Of a stretch of 64,000 bases of DNA, positions 42,245 to 52,632 are shown piece by piece. The notes beneath the pieces are model-generated. The model was not told where the DNA came from. It made no database searches and worked only from the letters and a program-made list of their open reading frames with translations. The DNA comes from Mesorhizobium sp. L-2-11 (GTDB lineage Bacteria > Pseudomonadota > Alphaproteobacteria > Rhizobiales > Rhizobiaceae): the NCBI RefSeq assembly GCF_016756595.1, contig NZ_AP023257.1, forward strand, positions 3,798,001-3,862,000, in the 5' to 3' direction. Made by a program: the position numbers and the translations under genes. Each line of letters starts with the position of its first letter. Position 1 is the stretch's first letter.

Positions 42245-43407
42245 GCCGCGATCCCCTTGCCTTGCAGGATATCTCGCCCGCGTTCGCGCTCGGCGGTGAA
42301 TATCTGGCCGAAGCGTGGCGAAAGCACGCCTGAGACGGCAAGTGCTGCGGCCCCGCGCAATACCGCATGCTGGCCGCCGCGTGCGACGGTGACACGCGGC
42401 GCCGTGCGGTCGTTTCGCGCCGAGATCGAGTTGGGAAGCCTGGCAACCGAACCGGCCAGCCGTTCAAGCAGATCGGTGGAAGCCAGTCCGCCGAGGATGA
42501 TGGTTTCGGGATCGAACAGGTTCTCGACCATGGTGATGGCGTTGCGGAAGATCGGCCCGACTTCATCAACCCAATCGGCGTCGCTGACGTTCCGGCGCCG
42601 CAGCGCCTCGAGCGAGAGGTATCGTTCGAGGCAGCCGCGATTGCCGCAGGGGCACGGCTCGCCACCCGGCACGACAGGGATATGTCCGATCTCGCCGGCA
42701 TTTCCCCAGGCGCCGCGCAACGCGCTTCCGTCATGCACCATGACCCCGCCAAGACCGACGCCGAAATAGAGATAGTAGTATTCGGAATACCCCGTCCCGA
42801 GGCCATACAGGCGCTCGCCCATTGCCGCGGCCGCCATGTCGGTCTCGAAAAACGCGGGCAGCCCGGTCGAGGCCTCCAGCCGTTCCCGAAGCGCCACGTC
42901 CTTCCAGCCGGTCATCGTCGTCGGGCCGACAAAGCTCATCGACTCGACGCCGAAAGGGCCGGGCAGCGCCATGCCGATGCCGAGAACGCGACCGCCCGGC
43001 CGCGGTCCGGTCAATTCAAGCACCATCGCGCCGATCTGATCGAAGGCATGGTCTGGCGTCGCGTTGGGGGCCTCGCGGTAGGCGCTCTCGATCACGTCTC
43101 CGCTCAAATTGATCAGCGCCGCATGGATACCCAGCGGGGTGACGTGGATGCCGACGGCATAGCCGCCCTCCGGGTTGATCCGCAGCGTCGCCGGAGGCAG
43201 CCCGCGCCCCCGCGGCTCTTCGCGCATCGACAGAACGTAGCCATGTTCTTCCAGCTCGCGAACGATGGTCGAGACCGTTTGCACGGTGAGCCCGACCCGC
43301 TTGGCAATGTCGCCGCGGGCAATCGGACCGTGAAGGCGGATGGACTCAAGGACGATGCGCCTGTTGTAAGGCCGCCCAAACTCCTGATTGGTCCCCCGCA
43401 GCGCCAT
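42241..43407 (-). CDS. ROK family transcriptional regulator
   Basis: 388 residues from ATG 43407; two upstream in-frame starts exist but MALRGTNQEFGRPYNRR is the typical beginning. An N-terminal winged HTH (ARGDIAKRVGLTVQTVSTIV) is joined to a ROK sugar-kinase-like domain with the zinc-binding CPCGNRGCLE motif near residue 250. It is the first gene of the ABC operon and probably regulates it in response to the imported sugar or its phosphate. The layout resembles that of rhizobial fructose (Frc) systems, though the gene order differs. Confidence 0.92.
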   Translation of the reverse strand: MALRGTNQEFGRPYNRRIVLESIRLHGPIARGDIAKRVGLTVQTVSTIVRELEEHGYVLSMREEPRGRGLPPATLRINPEGGYAVGIHVTPLGIHAALINLSGDVIESAYREAPNATPDHAFDQIGAMVLELTGPRPGGRVLGIGMALPGPFGVESMSFVGPTTMTGWKDVALRERLEASTGLPAFFETDMAAAAMGERLYGLGTGYSEYYYLYFGVGLGGVMVHDGSALRGAWGNAGEIGHIPVVPGGEPCPCGNRGCLERYLSLEALRRRNVSDADWVDEVGPIFRNAITMVENLFDPETIILGGLASTDLLERLAGSVARLPNSISARNDRTAPRVTVARGGQHAVLRGAAALAVSGVLSPRFGQIFTAERERGRDILQGKGIAA

Positions 43408-43440
43408 GTCTTGCATCCCTGGGAGACAACAGGTTCGCAC

Positions 43441-43751
43441 CGAATATTTATTCAGTCAAATGGAATTCAAAAAAGAAAGTGGGGCGAAGTGCGGGGCAGA
43501 GCGCCGAAGCTGCGGATCTCCCCCCTTGCGGGGGAGATGGCCGGCAGGCCAGAGGGGGTGGGAAGGATCGCCAATTTTCGAGTTAGTCGCCCTCTGACCG
43601 CCAAGCCAATTCAAGAACGCGCCTGCTATTGGTTGACAGGCCGGCGGGACAGCACCCCCCTCTGTCCTGCCGGACATCTCCCCCGCAAGGGGGGAGATCG
43701 GCAGTTTTTTCCGACGGCACTCTTTTGCAGCCTGGGCGATGGCTGCAGCCA
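43441..43751. other. Intergenic region holding a palindromic repeat pair
   Basis: Only the inverted repeat unit at 43515-43699 and a short AT-rich stretch beside the ROK gene (possible promoter) are seen. Confidence 0.6.
43515..43699. repeat. Paired rhizobial palindromic repeat (REP-like)
   Basis: Two 46-base copies, 43515-43560 and 43653-43699, are inverted relative to each other. Each contains its own hairpin (GATCTCCCC...GGGGGAGAT) followed by a CCGGCAGG...AGAGGGGG part. Such pairs are common between genes in Mesorhizobium. Confidence 0.85.
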
Positions 43752-45044
43752 CTAAAGATACCGAGCGACCTTCTTGCCGACCCTCAGGAAGCGCAGCGGG
43801 TCGATGGCCTCGCCATTGTGGCGGACTTCGTAATGCAGATGCGGGCCGGTCGAGCGGCCACTGCTGCCGGTCTTGCCGATGACGTCGCCGGCGTTGAGCC
43901 TCTTGCCGACGGTCACGTCGATTTTGCTGAGATGGCCATAGCGCGTCGCAAAGCCATTGCCATGGTCGACCTCGACCATGCGGCCGTAGCCGCCGTTCCA
44001 GCCGGCTTTGACGACGACGCCGGGCGCCGTCACTTTGGCAGGCATTCCGGTCGGCGCCCTGAAATCCATCCCCGAATGCAGCGCGGCGGTGCCGAGCAGC
44101 GGATCGGTGCGCACGCCGAACGGGCTGGTGACCGAGCGACCGGGGGCAGGGTTGGCGAGCGGCAGCCGTCGCGCCTCCGTCTTCAGCCGGTCGAGCGCAT
44201 CCAGCGCCTCGTCGAGTTCCCTTACCTTGCTGTCGAACGTCATCGAACTGTCGAGTGGTATCAGCGGACCGCCGGCATCGCTCTCGCCGAAATCGCCGTC
44301 GACCGGCAGGCCGGCCGCCTCGAGCGCCTGAGAAATCGCATCGGCGTTTCTGTAGGCGTTGTCGGCGAGCGTGGCGATGCGGGTGAGCTGCTGGCTCTCT
44401 ATCGCCTTGAGCGCGGCGTTGATCGACACGAACAGCCTGTCGGCACGATCGGCCGCCGTGTCGCTCGGCAGCGGATCGGAGCGGGTCGACCACAGCGAGA
44501 ACGGCCTGGCATCATCGCCAGCGCCAGGGTCGGCGCCGAGGCTGGCGACCGCATAGGGCTGCGGCTGGGCGTCGGTCACCTCGGCGCGTTTATCCGGCAT
44601 GGCGGACGCGCCGGCGCCTGTGGCAGGCGGCGTTCCGACATCGCTCTCGGCGCGTTCGAGGAGCGGGCCGAGGCGGCCATGGCGCAGGCTGAGCTGGGTC
44701 TGTCGGTCCAGCAACTCGCCAACTTTGGTTTCCATGAGCTGCTGGTCGAGCAGTTGGCGGCTGGTGATCCGGTCGACCTGGGCGCGCAGTGCCGAGATGC
44801 GGTCCTCATAGGCCTGCTGCATGCGCGCCTGCCGTGCCGTGGTCGCGCCGATCAGGTCGTCGCGCAGCACGAGATAGGACGTCGCCAGCAGATAGCCTAT
44901 GGCCATCGCCGCCAGCGCGGAGCCGCAAAATGCGGCAACCCATGGCCGTATGGTGAAATGCCTGATCTCGTTGCCGCGGGCGATAATGACCGTATGGGGC
45001 TCCTTGCGCCTGCCAAAGACCGTTGACTGACTGGCTACGTTCAC
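43752..45044 (-). CDS. M23 family metallopeptidase with N-terminal membrane anchor
   Basis: 430 residues. One membrane helix lies near residues 33-55 (WVAAFCGSALAAMAIGYLLA), followed by a coiled-coil-rich region and, in the last 130 residues, the M23/LytM domain. Zinc ligands and catalytic residues are in HSGMDFRAP, YGHLS and GPHLHYEV. The protein would sit in the inner membrane with the LytM domain in the periplasm and cut peptidoglycan peptide crosslinks or activate amidases. The gene stands alone between ROK and peroxiredoxin genes. Confidence 0.92.
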   Translation of the reverse strand: MNVASQSTVFGRRKEPHTVIIARGNEIRHFTIRPWVAAFCGSALAAMAIGYLLATSYLVLRDDLIGATTARQARMQQAYEDRISALRAQVDRITSRQLLDQQLMETKVGELLDRQTQLSLRHGRLGPLLERAESDVGTPPATGAGASAMPDKRAEVTDAQPQPYAVASLGADPGAGDDARPFSLWSTRSDPLPSDTAADRADRLFVSINAALKAIESQQLTRIATLADNAYRNADAISQALEAAGLPVDGDFGESDAGGPLIPLDSSMTFDSKVRELDEALDALDRLKTEARRLPLANPAPGRSVTSPFGVRTDPLLGTAALHSGMDFRAPTGMPAKVTAPGVVVKAGWNGGYGRMVEVDHGNGFATRYGHLSKIDVTVGKRLNAGDVIGKTGSSGRSTGPHLHYEVRHNGEAIDPLRFLRVGKKVARYL

Positions 45045-45203
45045 AGGACCAAGCTTTCGTTACGACACCAACGACAAGCCTCATTACACATCATTAAGGT
45101 TAACGGTCGGTTGCTGGCGCCCAGCTTGCAGCCCATGGGTTGCAGCCGGATTGCTTCGGCGCCCCGTGCTTCAGACGTGTTCAGGCCACAGCCGAAATTG
45201 ACG

Positions 45204-45671
45204 TCAAAGCGCGCGCACGGCCTCCAGCACCGCCTCGGCATGGCCTTTGACGCGAACGTTTCGCCAGATCCGGGCGATCCGTCCGTCGCTGCCGATCAGG
45301 AACGTTGCGCGCTCAACACCCATATAGCGGCGGCCATAGAGCTGCTTCTCGACCCACAGGTGATAGGCTTCGATCACTTTGCGCTCCTCGTCGGCGACGA
45401 GGTCGACGGTCAGATCGTATTTCGCCTTGAATTTGTCGTGTTTTCGGACACTGTCCGGCGACAGGCCGATCACGACAGCGCCGAGCTTTTCGAATTCCGG
45501 CTTCAACTGCGAAAAGCCGATCGCCTCATTGGTGCAGCCGGTGGTGTCGTCCTGTGGATAGAAGTAAAGCACGACCGGCTTTCCCAGCAATGACGCGAGG
45601 CTGAGCGACCCGCCGCCGTCTCGGGGAAGGTCGAACTGCGGCGCAACGTCGCCGACGTCGAGATCAGCCAT
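45204..45671 (-). CDS. bcp: Thioredoxin-dependent peroxiredoxin (Bcp/PrxQ type)
   Basis: 155 residues from ATG 45671. It shows the DVAPQFDLPRDGG start of the AhpC/TSA fold and the peroxidatic cysteine in YPQDDTTGCTNEAIGFS, the PrxQ signature. VGLSPDSVRKHDKF and the YMGVERATFLIG segment follow. No second cysteine is seen in the PrxQ resolving position (T-N-E-A-I instead of T-x-E-A-C), so it may be a 1-Cys variant. It is divergent from the large AsmA-like gene and reduces peroxides in the cytoplasm. Confidence 0.93.
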   Translation of the reverse strand: MADLDVGDVAPQFDLPRDGGGSLSLASLLGKPVVLYFYPQDDTTGCTNEAIGFSQLKPEFEKLGAVVIGLSPDSVRKHDKFKAKYDLTVDLVADEERKVIEAYHLWVEKQLYGRRYMGVERATFLIGSDGRIARIWRNVRVKGHAEAVLEAVRAL

Positions 45672-45766
45672 ATCGGTGCCCTTGTTTGTGGTTACGCGCG
45701 AGGCCCCATCGATATATTGTCGCACCGGGAGTCGTCCACGGTCGAGTTCGTTCAACGGAAAATTGT

Positions 45767-48700
45767 GTGGATCAGGAGCAGCCGCAGCACGAGAAGATCA
45801 GATTCAGGCGTGATGAAATCACCGACCTGGGGGCCTTCCCGTCCGCGTGCCGCATACCGCCGCTCGGCCAAGGCCGCGGCGTTGGTTTTCTTGCGCGGCT
45901 GTTTGCCGGCTTTTTGGCCCTTGTGCTGCTGACGACCGCCGCTGTCTATGCGATCGGCATGTCCGGCTTCGGCGCCGAGCGGCTGCGGGCCGAAGCGGAA
46001 ACAGCCATCGAGAAATTGGCCGGCGTCGACCTCGACGTTGCGGTCGGGCCGGCCCGTCTCACGCTCGACGGATCGAGCTTCATTGCGCTGCAGGTCAGCG
46101 ACGTCAGCGTCAAGACCGCCGACGGCAAGCCGATGGCCGATGCCGGCCGTGTCCGCTTCGGCGTAAGGCTGATACCGCTGCTTTCGGGCGAGGTGCGGCT
46201 TACCAGTGCCAGGATTTCCGACGCGCGCATCGTGATGTCGGCGCTGCCGTCGGGGGGCGACTGGACGGCGGCGCTGCGCAATGACGACGGCCTCATCGAT
46301 CCGGATAGGCTGGCCGCCACGGTCTTTGCCAGCATCGGTCACGCGCTTGATGCAGTGCGCGAGGAGCAGATGCGCCGGATCGAGCTGCGCAATGTCGACC
46401 TCGTTCCGCCCGAGGCCGGGTTGGTCAAACTGGTCAGGATCGCGGATGCTACCGCTGCGCAGTCGGGGCCGGGTGGCATGGAGTTTTCATCCGACGCGGC
46501 TGTCGACGGCAGGGCACTCACCATCGCCGCCTCAGCCAGCCGCGATACGACGACGCGGCGTGTGACGGCGTTGGATGCCAGTGTCGAGATAGCGCAGCTT
46601 GACGAGGCTGCGGCAGCGCCGGGCAGGACGCTTGGTGCGATTGCCTTGAAGCTGGCGGGATCGGAAGGATCCGGCGAGAACGCGTCGCGGCTGACGGCCT
46701 CGTTGTCGTTCGCCGGTTCCGTGCTCGATCTCGGTTCGCGCGGGATGCTTCCAGCCGATGTCGATCTCGCTGCGACGCTTGTCGCCGGCGCCAACAAGGT
46801 CCAGGTGGACCGGCTGCAAGTGAGGACCGGTCGCTCGACATTCGAGTTCGCCGGTTCGATCGGGCCCAAGCCGGCGACTGGAACAGCAGGCGAGGAGCCG
46901 TCCTATCGCTACGACCTGACCAGCGACGGCTCGACGCTGGCGCCTTCGGAATCCTCCGAACCTGCGCTCGATTTCATCGCCCGGGTGGCCGGCGTCTATC
47001 AGACCCGCAGCCGCAAGCTGGTGGCCGAGCAGATCGGGATCAGGTCGGGGTCCGCCAGCGAGGCGCTGGGCACGGCTTCGGTCGAGTTCGCCAGGGGAAA
47101 GGTGCCGGGCATATCTGTAGCCTTCAACGTGCACGACATGCCGGTCTCGCATGTCAAGCAGTTGTGGCCCTGGTTTGCGGCGCGAAACGCTCGCCTGTGG
47201 GTGCTGAAAAACCTTTTCGGCGGCCGTGTCGTCGACGCGAGCCTGCAGTTCCAGGTCGTACCCGGGCGCCTTGGCAACGGCATCCCGCTTTCATCAGATG
47301 AGGTATTCGGCCGTTTCCAGGTCGAAGGATCGCGCTTCGATACAGCCGGTCACATTCCGCCGATACGCGATGCCGTCGGCGTCGTCGAATTCCACGGCAA
47401 TGACGTCGACATCGCCTTGTCGTCGGGCAACGTCTATATGGCCAGCGGCCGCACGGTCGCGGCAAGCAACGGCACGATGACGGTCAAGGCGGCGAACCGC
47501 CCGCCGGTGATCGGCGCGCTCGATATCGATGTTGCCGGGGAGGCGTCCGCGATCGCCGAGCTCGCCTCCTACGAGCCGATCGATGCCATGCGCCATGTCG
47601 GCCTGCTGCCCGACGACCTGTCCGGCACGGTGACCGGCCACGTCAAGGCGGATATTCCGCTGCAGCGCGGCGTCGACAGCTCGAAACTCGATTGGCTGGT
47701 GACGCTCGATTACAAAGACCTGTCGCTGGGCAAGCCGTTCGAAGACCAGACGGTGACGGACGCGGATGGTTCGATCACGGTCGAACGCGAGAAGGCGGTG
47801 ATATCAGCCAAGGCGCTGCTCAACGGCATTCCAGCCGAACTCGACCTGATCGAACCGCTCAGGGATGGCGGACCGCCACGCAGCCGGAAAGTGGCGCTGA
47901 TGCTCGACGACAAGATACGTGCGGCCGCCATGCCTGGCCTGTCGGAGCTGCTTTCCGGAACCGTCAAGGTTGAGATCGACAAGAGCGGCACGGGCAACAC
48001 GGTCAGCCAGACTGTTTCGGCGGACCTGACCAATGCCAGGCTGGACATTCCCTGGGCAGGCTGGAGCAAGGGCCCCGGCATTCCAGCCAATGTCACATTT
48101 GTCATGGCCAAATCCGGCGACACCACGACGCTGTCCGACTTCGACCTGAATGGAAAGACCTTTTCGATCGATGGCGGCGTGGTGCTGGTCAACGGCGCCC
48201 TGTCTTCGGCGCGGTTCAGCAACGTCAAGCTGAACCGGGGAGACGACGTTGCCGTTTCGGTGAAACGATCGGGCAAGGGCTACGCGATCGACATCAGCGG
48301 CAGCGCGCTGGACGCGCGCTCGCTGATCAAGCAATTCACGTCCGATGTCGACACCGCCACCAAGGCCACGGGTTCCGATGCGATTTCGGTCAGCGCCGAT
48401 GTCAACTCGCTGACCGGCTTCCACAACGAGACGCTGTCGAACCTGAAGCTCGACTACAGCGCCGCCGGCTCGAGGGTGAACGGGCTCAAGGTCAGCGCCA
48501 CGGCAAGTTCGGGTGCTGCCATCAGCATCAGCAACGCGACCGGCGCCGGCAGGCGCGCCCTCAACGTGCGGTCGGCCGATGCCGGCGCCATCCTGCGGTT
48601 TCTCAACATCTACGAGCATATGGAGGGCGGTTCGATCACCCTGGCGCTCGCCGGGCCAAGCGATGGGCCGATGAAGGGCCAGGTCGACTCGCATGATTTC

Positions 48701-49150
48701 TTCGTGGTCAACGAGCCGAAACTCGCCTCGCTGGTATCGACGACGCCGGCCGGCGACAGCCGCAGCCTCAACGAGGCCGTCAAAGCCAATATCGACACGT
48801 CGAGAGTGATGTTCGAGCGCGGCTTTTCCGAGATCGAAAAGGGCGCCGGCTATCTGAAGCTGGCCAATGGCGTGCTGCGCGGCCCGCGCATCGGCACCAC
48901 GTTCCAGGGCACGCTCTATGACCGGAACAACAACATGGACATGACCGGCACCTTCATGCCGGTCTACGGCATCAACCGCATTTTTGGCGAACTGCCGCTG
49001 TTCGGCGCGCTGCTCGGCAATGGCCGCGATCGCGGGCTGATCGGCGTGACTTACCGGCTCAGAGGCAATGCCAACAAGCCGAAGCTGGACGTCAATCCGC
49101 TGTCGGTGATCGCGCCCGGAATTTTCAGGTCGATCTTCGAGTACCGCTGA
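45767..49150 (+). CDS. AsmA-like/DUF3971 domain protein, probable envelope lipid-transport family
   Basis: About 1127 residues from GTG 45767; the frame is open further upstream, so the start is uncertain. A single N-terminal membrane helix (LARLFAGFLALVLLTTAAVYA) is followed by a very long, beta-rich periplasmic part, with a DUF3971 region (VSHVKQLWPWFAARNARLWV) near the middle and an AsmA_2-like C-terminus ending FGELPLFGALLGNGRDRGLIG then YRLRGNANKPKLDVNPLSV. This layout matches YhdP/TamB-type proteins that bridge the membranes and move phospholipids. In this organism the role is inferred from architecture. Confidence 0.85.
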   Translation: MDQEQPQHEKIRFRRDEITDLGAFPSACRIPPLGQGRGVGFLARLFAGFLALVLLTTAAVYAIGMSGFGAERLRAEAETAIEKLAGVDLDVAVGPARLTLDGSSFIALQVSDVSVKTADGKPMADAGRVRFGVRLIPLLSGEVRLTSARISDARIVMSALPSGGDWTAALRNDDGLIDPDRLAATVFASIGHALDAVREEQMRRIELRNVDLVPPEAGLVKLVRIADATAAQSGPGGMEFSSDAAVDGRALTIAASASRDTTTRRVTALDASVEIAQLDEAAAAPGRTLGAIALKLAGSEGSGENASRLTASLSFAGSVLDLGSRGMLPADVDLAATLVAGANKVQVDRLQVRTGRSTFEFAGSIGPKPATGTAGEEPSYRYDLTSDGSTLAPSESSEPALDFIARVAGVYQTRSRKLVAEQIGIRSGSASEALGTASVEFARGKVPGISVAFNVHDMPVSHVKQLWPWFAARNARLWVLKNLFGGRVVDASLQFQVVPGRLGNGIPLSSDEVFGRFQVEGSRFDTAGHIPPIRDAVGVVEFHGNDVDIALSSGNVYMASGRTVAASNGTMTVKAANRPPVIGALDIDVAGEASAIAELASYEPIDAMRHVGLLPDDLSGTVTGHVKADIPLQRGVDSSKLDWLVTLDYKDLSLGKPFEDQTVTDADGSITVEREKAVISAKALLNGIPAELDLIEPLRDGGPPRSRKVALMLDDKIRAAAMPGLSELLSGTVKVEIDKSGTGNTVSQTVSADLTNARLDIPWAGWSKGPGIPANVTFVMAKSGDTTTLSDFDLNGKTFSIDGGVVLVNGALSSARFSNVKLNRGDDVAVSVKRSGKGYAIDISGSALDARSLIKQFTSDVDTATKATGSDAISVSADVNSLTGFHNETLSNLKLDYSAAGSRVNGLKVSATASSGAAISISNATGAGRRALNVRSADAGAILRFLNIYEHMEGGSITLALAGPSDGPMKGQVDSHDFFVVNEPKLASLVSTTPAGDSRSLNEAVKANIDTSRVMFERGFSEIEKGAGYLKLANGVLRGPRIGTTFQGTLYDRNNNMDMTGTFMPVYGINRIFGELPLFGALLGNGRDRGLIGVTYRLRGNANKPKLDVNPLSVIAPGIFRSIFEYR

Positions 49151-49338
49151 GGTCAAAACCCAATCATTTCGAGCGACCGAGTCTTGACCTAGGGCGGACT
49201 CTGGCTTGCCCCGGCCGAATTCACGCCCGTGACCCTGAGCCGCCCGTCGTCCGGTCATGCCGCAAGGTCTGCATCGTGTTGGGGGGCGGTCTTTTTTGCC
49301 TGTCCCCCGATTGGATCCGGTTCGCAGCTACCGGCTGG

Positions 49339-51069
49339 CTACAGGTGGGCAATACCGGCTTTCAGCAGTCCTTCGCGGATGTGCTGCACATCGGGCTTCT
49401 GGGCATAGTGCAGGGTGGCGATAAATGAATCGAGGTCGAACTGGGGATCGAGCGTTTTGATCTTGCGTAGATGCGCCGCGGCGGCGATTTCGTCGCCTAG
49501 CCAGCCGTAGCAGGCAGCGGCGAAAGCGTGCTGAACCGAGTCCATGGTTGACAGATGCATGAAAGCTTCGATCGCCTCGCCATACTGGCGCGCGGCGAAA
49601 TGCGCCTTGCCCAGATGGCTCCAGAACCTCTCCGGATGGTGCGGGTTCAACTGCATTGCCTTGCGGATCCATTCGATTCCCTCTTCCGGCCTCCCCAGCC
49701 ACGTCAACAACTCGCCTTGCTGCACCACCACGAGGTCGTAATTGGGATTGAGGGCGAGGGCGCGCTCTTGATGGTAGCGCGCTGTGGTCAGCTCATTGTT
49801 GTTGACGTTCACTGCGGCGAGGATGCGGTGGACATCGGCATCGTTGTCGTCCAGCGCCAGCGCCCTGTCCAGCGCTGCCATGATTTCGTTCCAGACGGCA
49901 TCCCTGTCTTGGCACCAGTTATAGACCCAGGCCTGGCCAAGAATGCAGGCCCGCCAGGCATGGGCATGGGCATAATCGGGGTCGAGCGCGACGGCCCTTT
50001 CTATCAAGGTTTGCGCGCGTTCATTATCCGCAATCGTGCTTCGGTGATGCAGCACCTTGGCAGCAAGAACACATTCATACGCGGCCATGTTTGCGGGTTT
50101 CGCCCGCGCGAGCTGGTCCCGCTGAGCCGCCTCGACACGACCGGGCAGCGTGGCTGAGATCGCCGCGGTCACCTCATCCTGAATCGCGAATATGTCGTCC
50201 AGCCTCCGGTCATATTTGTCTGCCCAAATATGGGCGTCATTCGCCGTGTCGATGAGCTGAACCGTCACGCGCACCCTGTCGCCGATCTTGCGGACGCTTC
50301 CCTCCACCAGGTATTGGACGTCGAGTTTCTCGGCCACCTCGCGCACATTCACGGCGCGGTTCTTGTAGACGAAGCTGGAATTGCGCGAAATGACGAACAG
50401 CTCATGGTGGCGGGACAGTTCGGTGATGATGTCCTCGGTCAGTCCGTCCGCGAAAAATTCCTGCTCGGGGTCGCCGCTCATGTTGTTGAATGGCAGCACC
50501 ACTATCGAAGGTTTCGAGATGGATCGCTTTGCCCCGACTTCTGGCAGGACAGGACTGTCAAGCCCAATGCGATAGAGGCGAACCGGGCGGCTGATGTTCT
50601 TTAGCGTCTTCTCGCCCAGGTCCTCCATGGTAATTTCGAGACGGTCGGCAATTTGGGTCGCCACCGCTGCGGTCACGCAGATACCGCCGACGTCGGCGAG
50701 TTGCTCGATGCGCGAGGCAATATTGACGCCGTCGCCGAAAATGTCCTCATCGTCGAAAATGATGTCGCCGAGATTTATGCCGATCCTGAATTCGATACGC
50801 CGTTCTTGCGGCACATCCGAATTGCGCCGTTTCATGCGCTGTTGGATTTCCACGGCGCATTTCACGGCGTCGGCCACGCTCTGGAACTCCACGAGCATGC
50901 CGTCTCCGGTGGTCTTGATGATCCGGCCCTTGTTCTTCGCGATGGCGGGGTCGAGCAGTTCTATGCGATGCGTCCGAAGGCGTGCGAGCGTGCCGGGTTC
51001 GTCGGCCTCCATCAGCCGACTGTAGCCCGCCATATCGGCAGCCAGAATTGCGGCCAGTCTCTGTTCCAT
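49339..51069 (-). CDS. Class III adenylate/guanylate cyclase-domain protein with TolB-like and TPR regions
   Basis: 576 residues from ATG 51069 (a TTG at 51081 is also in frame). The cyclase domain shows ILAADMAGYSRLME, IIKTTGDGMLVEF and DIFGDGVNIASRIE with the metal Asp and transition-state residues. A TolB/FlgO-like part follows (KPSIVVLPFNNMSGDPEQEF, DGLTEDIITELSR, YLVEGSVRKIGDRVRVTVQL), then TPR-like helices (AVALDPDYAHAHAWRACIL, HQERALALNPNYDLVVVQQG). It has the same architecture as the protein at 22583. It probably makes cAMP or cGMP in response to an unknown signal. Confidence 0.88.
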   Translation of the reverse strand: MEQRLAAILAADMAGYSRLMEADEPGTLARLRTHRIELLDPAIAKNKGRIIKTTGDGMLVEFQSVADAVKCAVEIQQRMKRRNSDVPQERRIEFRIGINLGDIIFDDEDIFGDGVNIASRIEQLADVGGICVTAAVATQIADRLEITMEDLGEKTLKNISRPVRLYRIGLDSPVLPEVGAKRSISKPSIVVLPFNNMSGDPEQEFFADGLTEDIITELSRHHELFVISRNSSFVYKNRAVNVREVAEKLDVQYLVEGSVRKIGDRVRVTVQLIDTANDAHIWADKYDRRLDDIFAIQDEVTAAISATLPGRVEAAQRDQLARAKPANMAAYECVLAAKVLHHRSTIADNERAQTLIERAVALDPDYAHAHAWRACILGQAWVYNWCQDRDAVWNEIMAALDRALALDDNDADVHRILAAVNVNNNELTTARYHQERALALNPNYDLVVVQQGELLTWLGRPEEGIEWIRKAMQLNPHHPERFWSHLGKAHFAARQYGEAIEAFMHLSTMDSVQHAFAAACYGWLGDEIAAAAHLRKIKTLDPQFDLDSFIATLHYAQKPDVQHIREGLLKAGIAHL

Positions 51070-51190
51070 CGCTTGGACCAAAAACCAAGCCTATCCTTCC
51101 TGGGCTGCCAAATCCAGCAATTTGGGCATGTGGCTGAATCGAGAAGTCTTCCTACCGCAGCAGCAGGAGAGGGGGTGGATCAGGCGCTAG

Positions 51191-52444
51191 TCAGACCGGC
51201 CGCACCAGGACGTGTTTTTTCTTGCCGAGCGACAGCTTTACGACCTGTTCCGGACCTAGATCCTCAAGTGTCACCAACCGGCGATCGTCGGACACGGACT
51301 GGTCGTTCAGCCGCACCGCGCCGCCCTGGATGTGTCGCCGCGCCTCGCCGTTGGACGCGGCGAGCCCGGCGGCAACGAACAGCGACAATATGCCGACGCC
51401 GCTTTCCAGATCGGCCTTGCCGACCTCGACGGTCGGCAGCGTTTCGGCCAGCGCGCCTTCTTCAAACGTCTTGCGCGCGGTTTCCTCGGCTTGCTCGGCC
51501 GCCTCGCGGCCGTGCACGATGGCCGTCGTTTCCGTGGCCAGGACCTTCTTGGCCTCGTTGATCTCGGAGCCGCCAAGCGCGGCGAGCCGCGCGATCTCGC
51601 TGAGCGGCAGGCGGGTGAAAATCTTGAGGAAGCGCGTGACGTCGGCGTCCTCGGTGTTGCGCCAGTACTGCCAGAAATCATAGGGCGAGTAGAGATCGCC
51701 GTTCAGCCAGACTGCGCCCTTGGCCGATTTGCCCATCTTGGCGCCTGACGACGTCGTCAGCAGCGGTGTGGTCAGGGCATAAAGCTGCGGCGTGCCCATG
51801 CGGTGGCCGAGATCGACGCCGTTGATGATATTGCCCCACTGGTCCGATCCGCCCATCTGCAGGCGGCAGCCATAGCGCCGGCTGAGCTCGACGAAATCAT
51901 AGCCCTGCAGGATCATGTAATTGAATTCGAGGAAGGAGAGCGATTGCTCGCGCTCGAGCCTCAGCTTGACGCTGTCGAAGGTCAGCATACGGTTGACCGA
52001 AAAATGCCGGCCGACATCGCGCAGGAACTCGACATAATTGAGCTTCATCAGCCAGTCGGCATTGTTGACCATGATCGCGTCGTTCGCACCGTCGCCGAAA
52101 CGCAGGATGCGGCCGAAGATGCGCTTGATGCCCTCGATGTTGGTGGCGATGGCCTCAGGCGTCAAAAGCTGGCGCTGGTCGTCGCGGAAGGAAGGATCGC
52201 CGATCATCGAGGTGCCGCCGCCCATCAGCGCGATCGGCCGGTGGCCGGTCTCCTGCAGCCAGTAGAGCATGGTCGCGGAAATCAGATTGCCGATATGCAG
52301 GCTGGTCGCCGTGGCGTCGTATCCGACATAGGCGGTCACCGTTTCCTTGGCGAAAAGCTGGTCGAGGCCGGCATCATCCGAAATCTGGTGGATGAAACCG
52401 CGCTCGCTCATTACGCGCAGGAAATCGGATTTGAAGGCGGACAT
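51191..52444 (-). CDS. tyrS: Tyrosyl-tRNA synthetase
   Basis: 417 residues from ATG 52444 ([20 protein letters not shown]). Class I synthetase motifs are present: HIGN near residue 51 (HIGH), and KMGKS near 237 (KMSKS). The tyrosine-site [12 protein letters not shown] and [11 protein letters not shown] segments are seen, and a C-terminal S4 RNA-binding domain ([16 protein letters not shown]). Essential housekeeping gene that charges tRNA-Tyr. Confidence 0.97.
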   Translation of the reverse strand: MSAFKSDFLRVMSERGFIHQISDDAGLDQLFAKETVTAYVGYDATATSLHIGNLISATMLYWLQETGHRPIALMGGGTSMIGDPSFRDDQRQLLTPEAIATNIEGIKRIFGRILRFGDGANDAIMVNNADWLMKLNYVEFLRDVGRHFSVNRMLTFDSVKLRLEREQSLSFLEFNYMILQGYDFVELSRRYGCRLQMGGSDQWGNIINGVDLGHRMGTPQLYALTTPLLTTSSGAKMGKSAKGAVWLNGDLYSPYDFWQYWRNTEDADVTRFLKIFTRLPLSEIARLAALGGSEINEAKKVLATETTAIVHGREAAEQAEETARKTFEEGALAETLPTVEVGKADLESGVGILSLFVAAGLAASNGEARRHIQGGAVRLNDQSVSDDRRLVTLEDLGPEQVVKLSLGKKKHVLVRPV

Positions 52445-52632
52445 TTTTTCTTTCCCGAAAGCGCCCAACCGCAGCGGATTGGGCGTGTTATGGGTGAACG
52501 CGGGCGTTTAGCACCCAAAGGCGGTCAGCAAAAGGGGAATCCGGTTTTGCGTCCATCCGACCGAGCGAGGCCTGTCCTCGGGCTTGCCGGGGAGCCGGCG
52601 CGAGATGGCGGAGATATCTTCGCTGTTGGCGC

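Noticed and set aside
40376..42769. 797-codon plus-strand open frame across the sugar ABC operon
   Set aside because: It runs antisense through three convincing genes (binding protein, ATPase, ROK regulator) and has low-complexity His/Asp/Arg-rich composition typical of antisense frames in GC-rich DNA.
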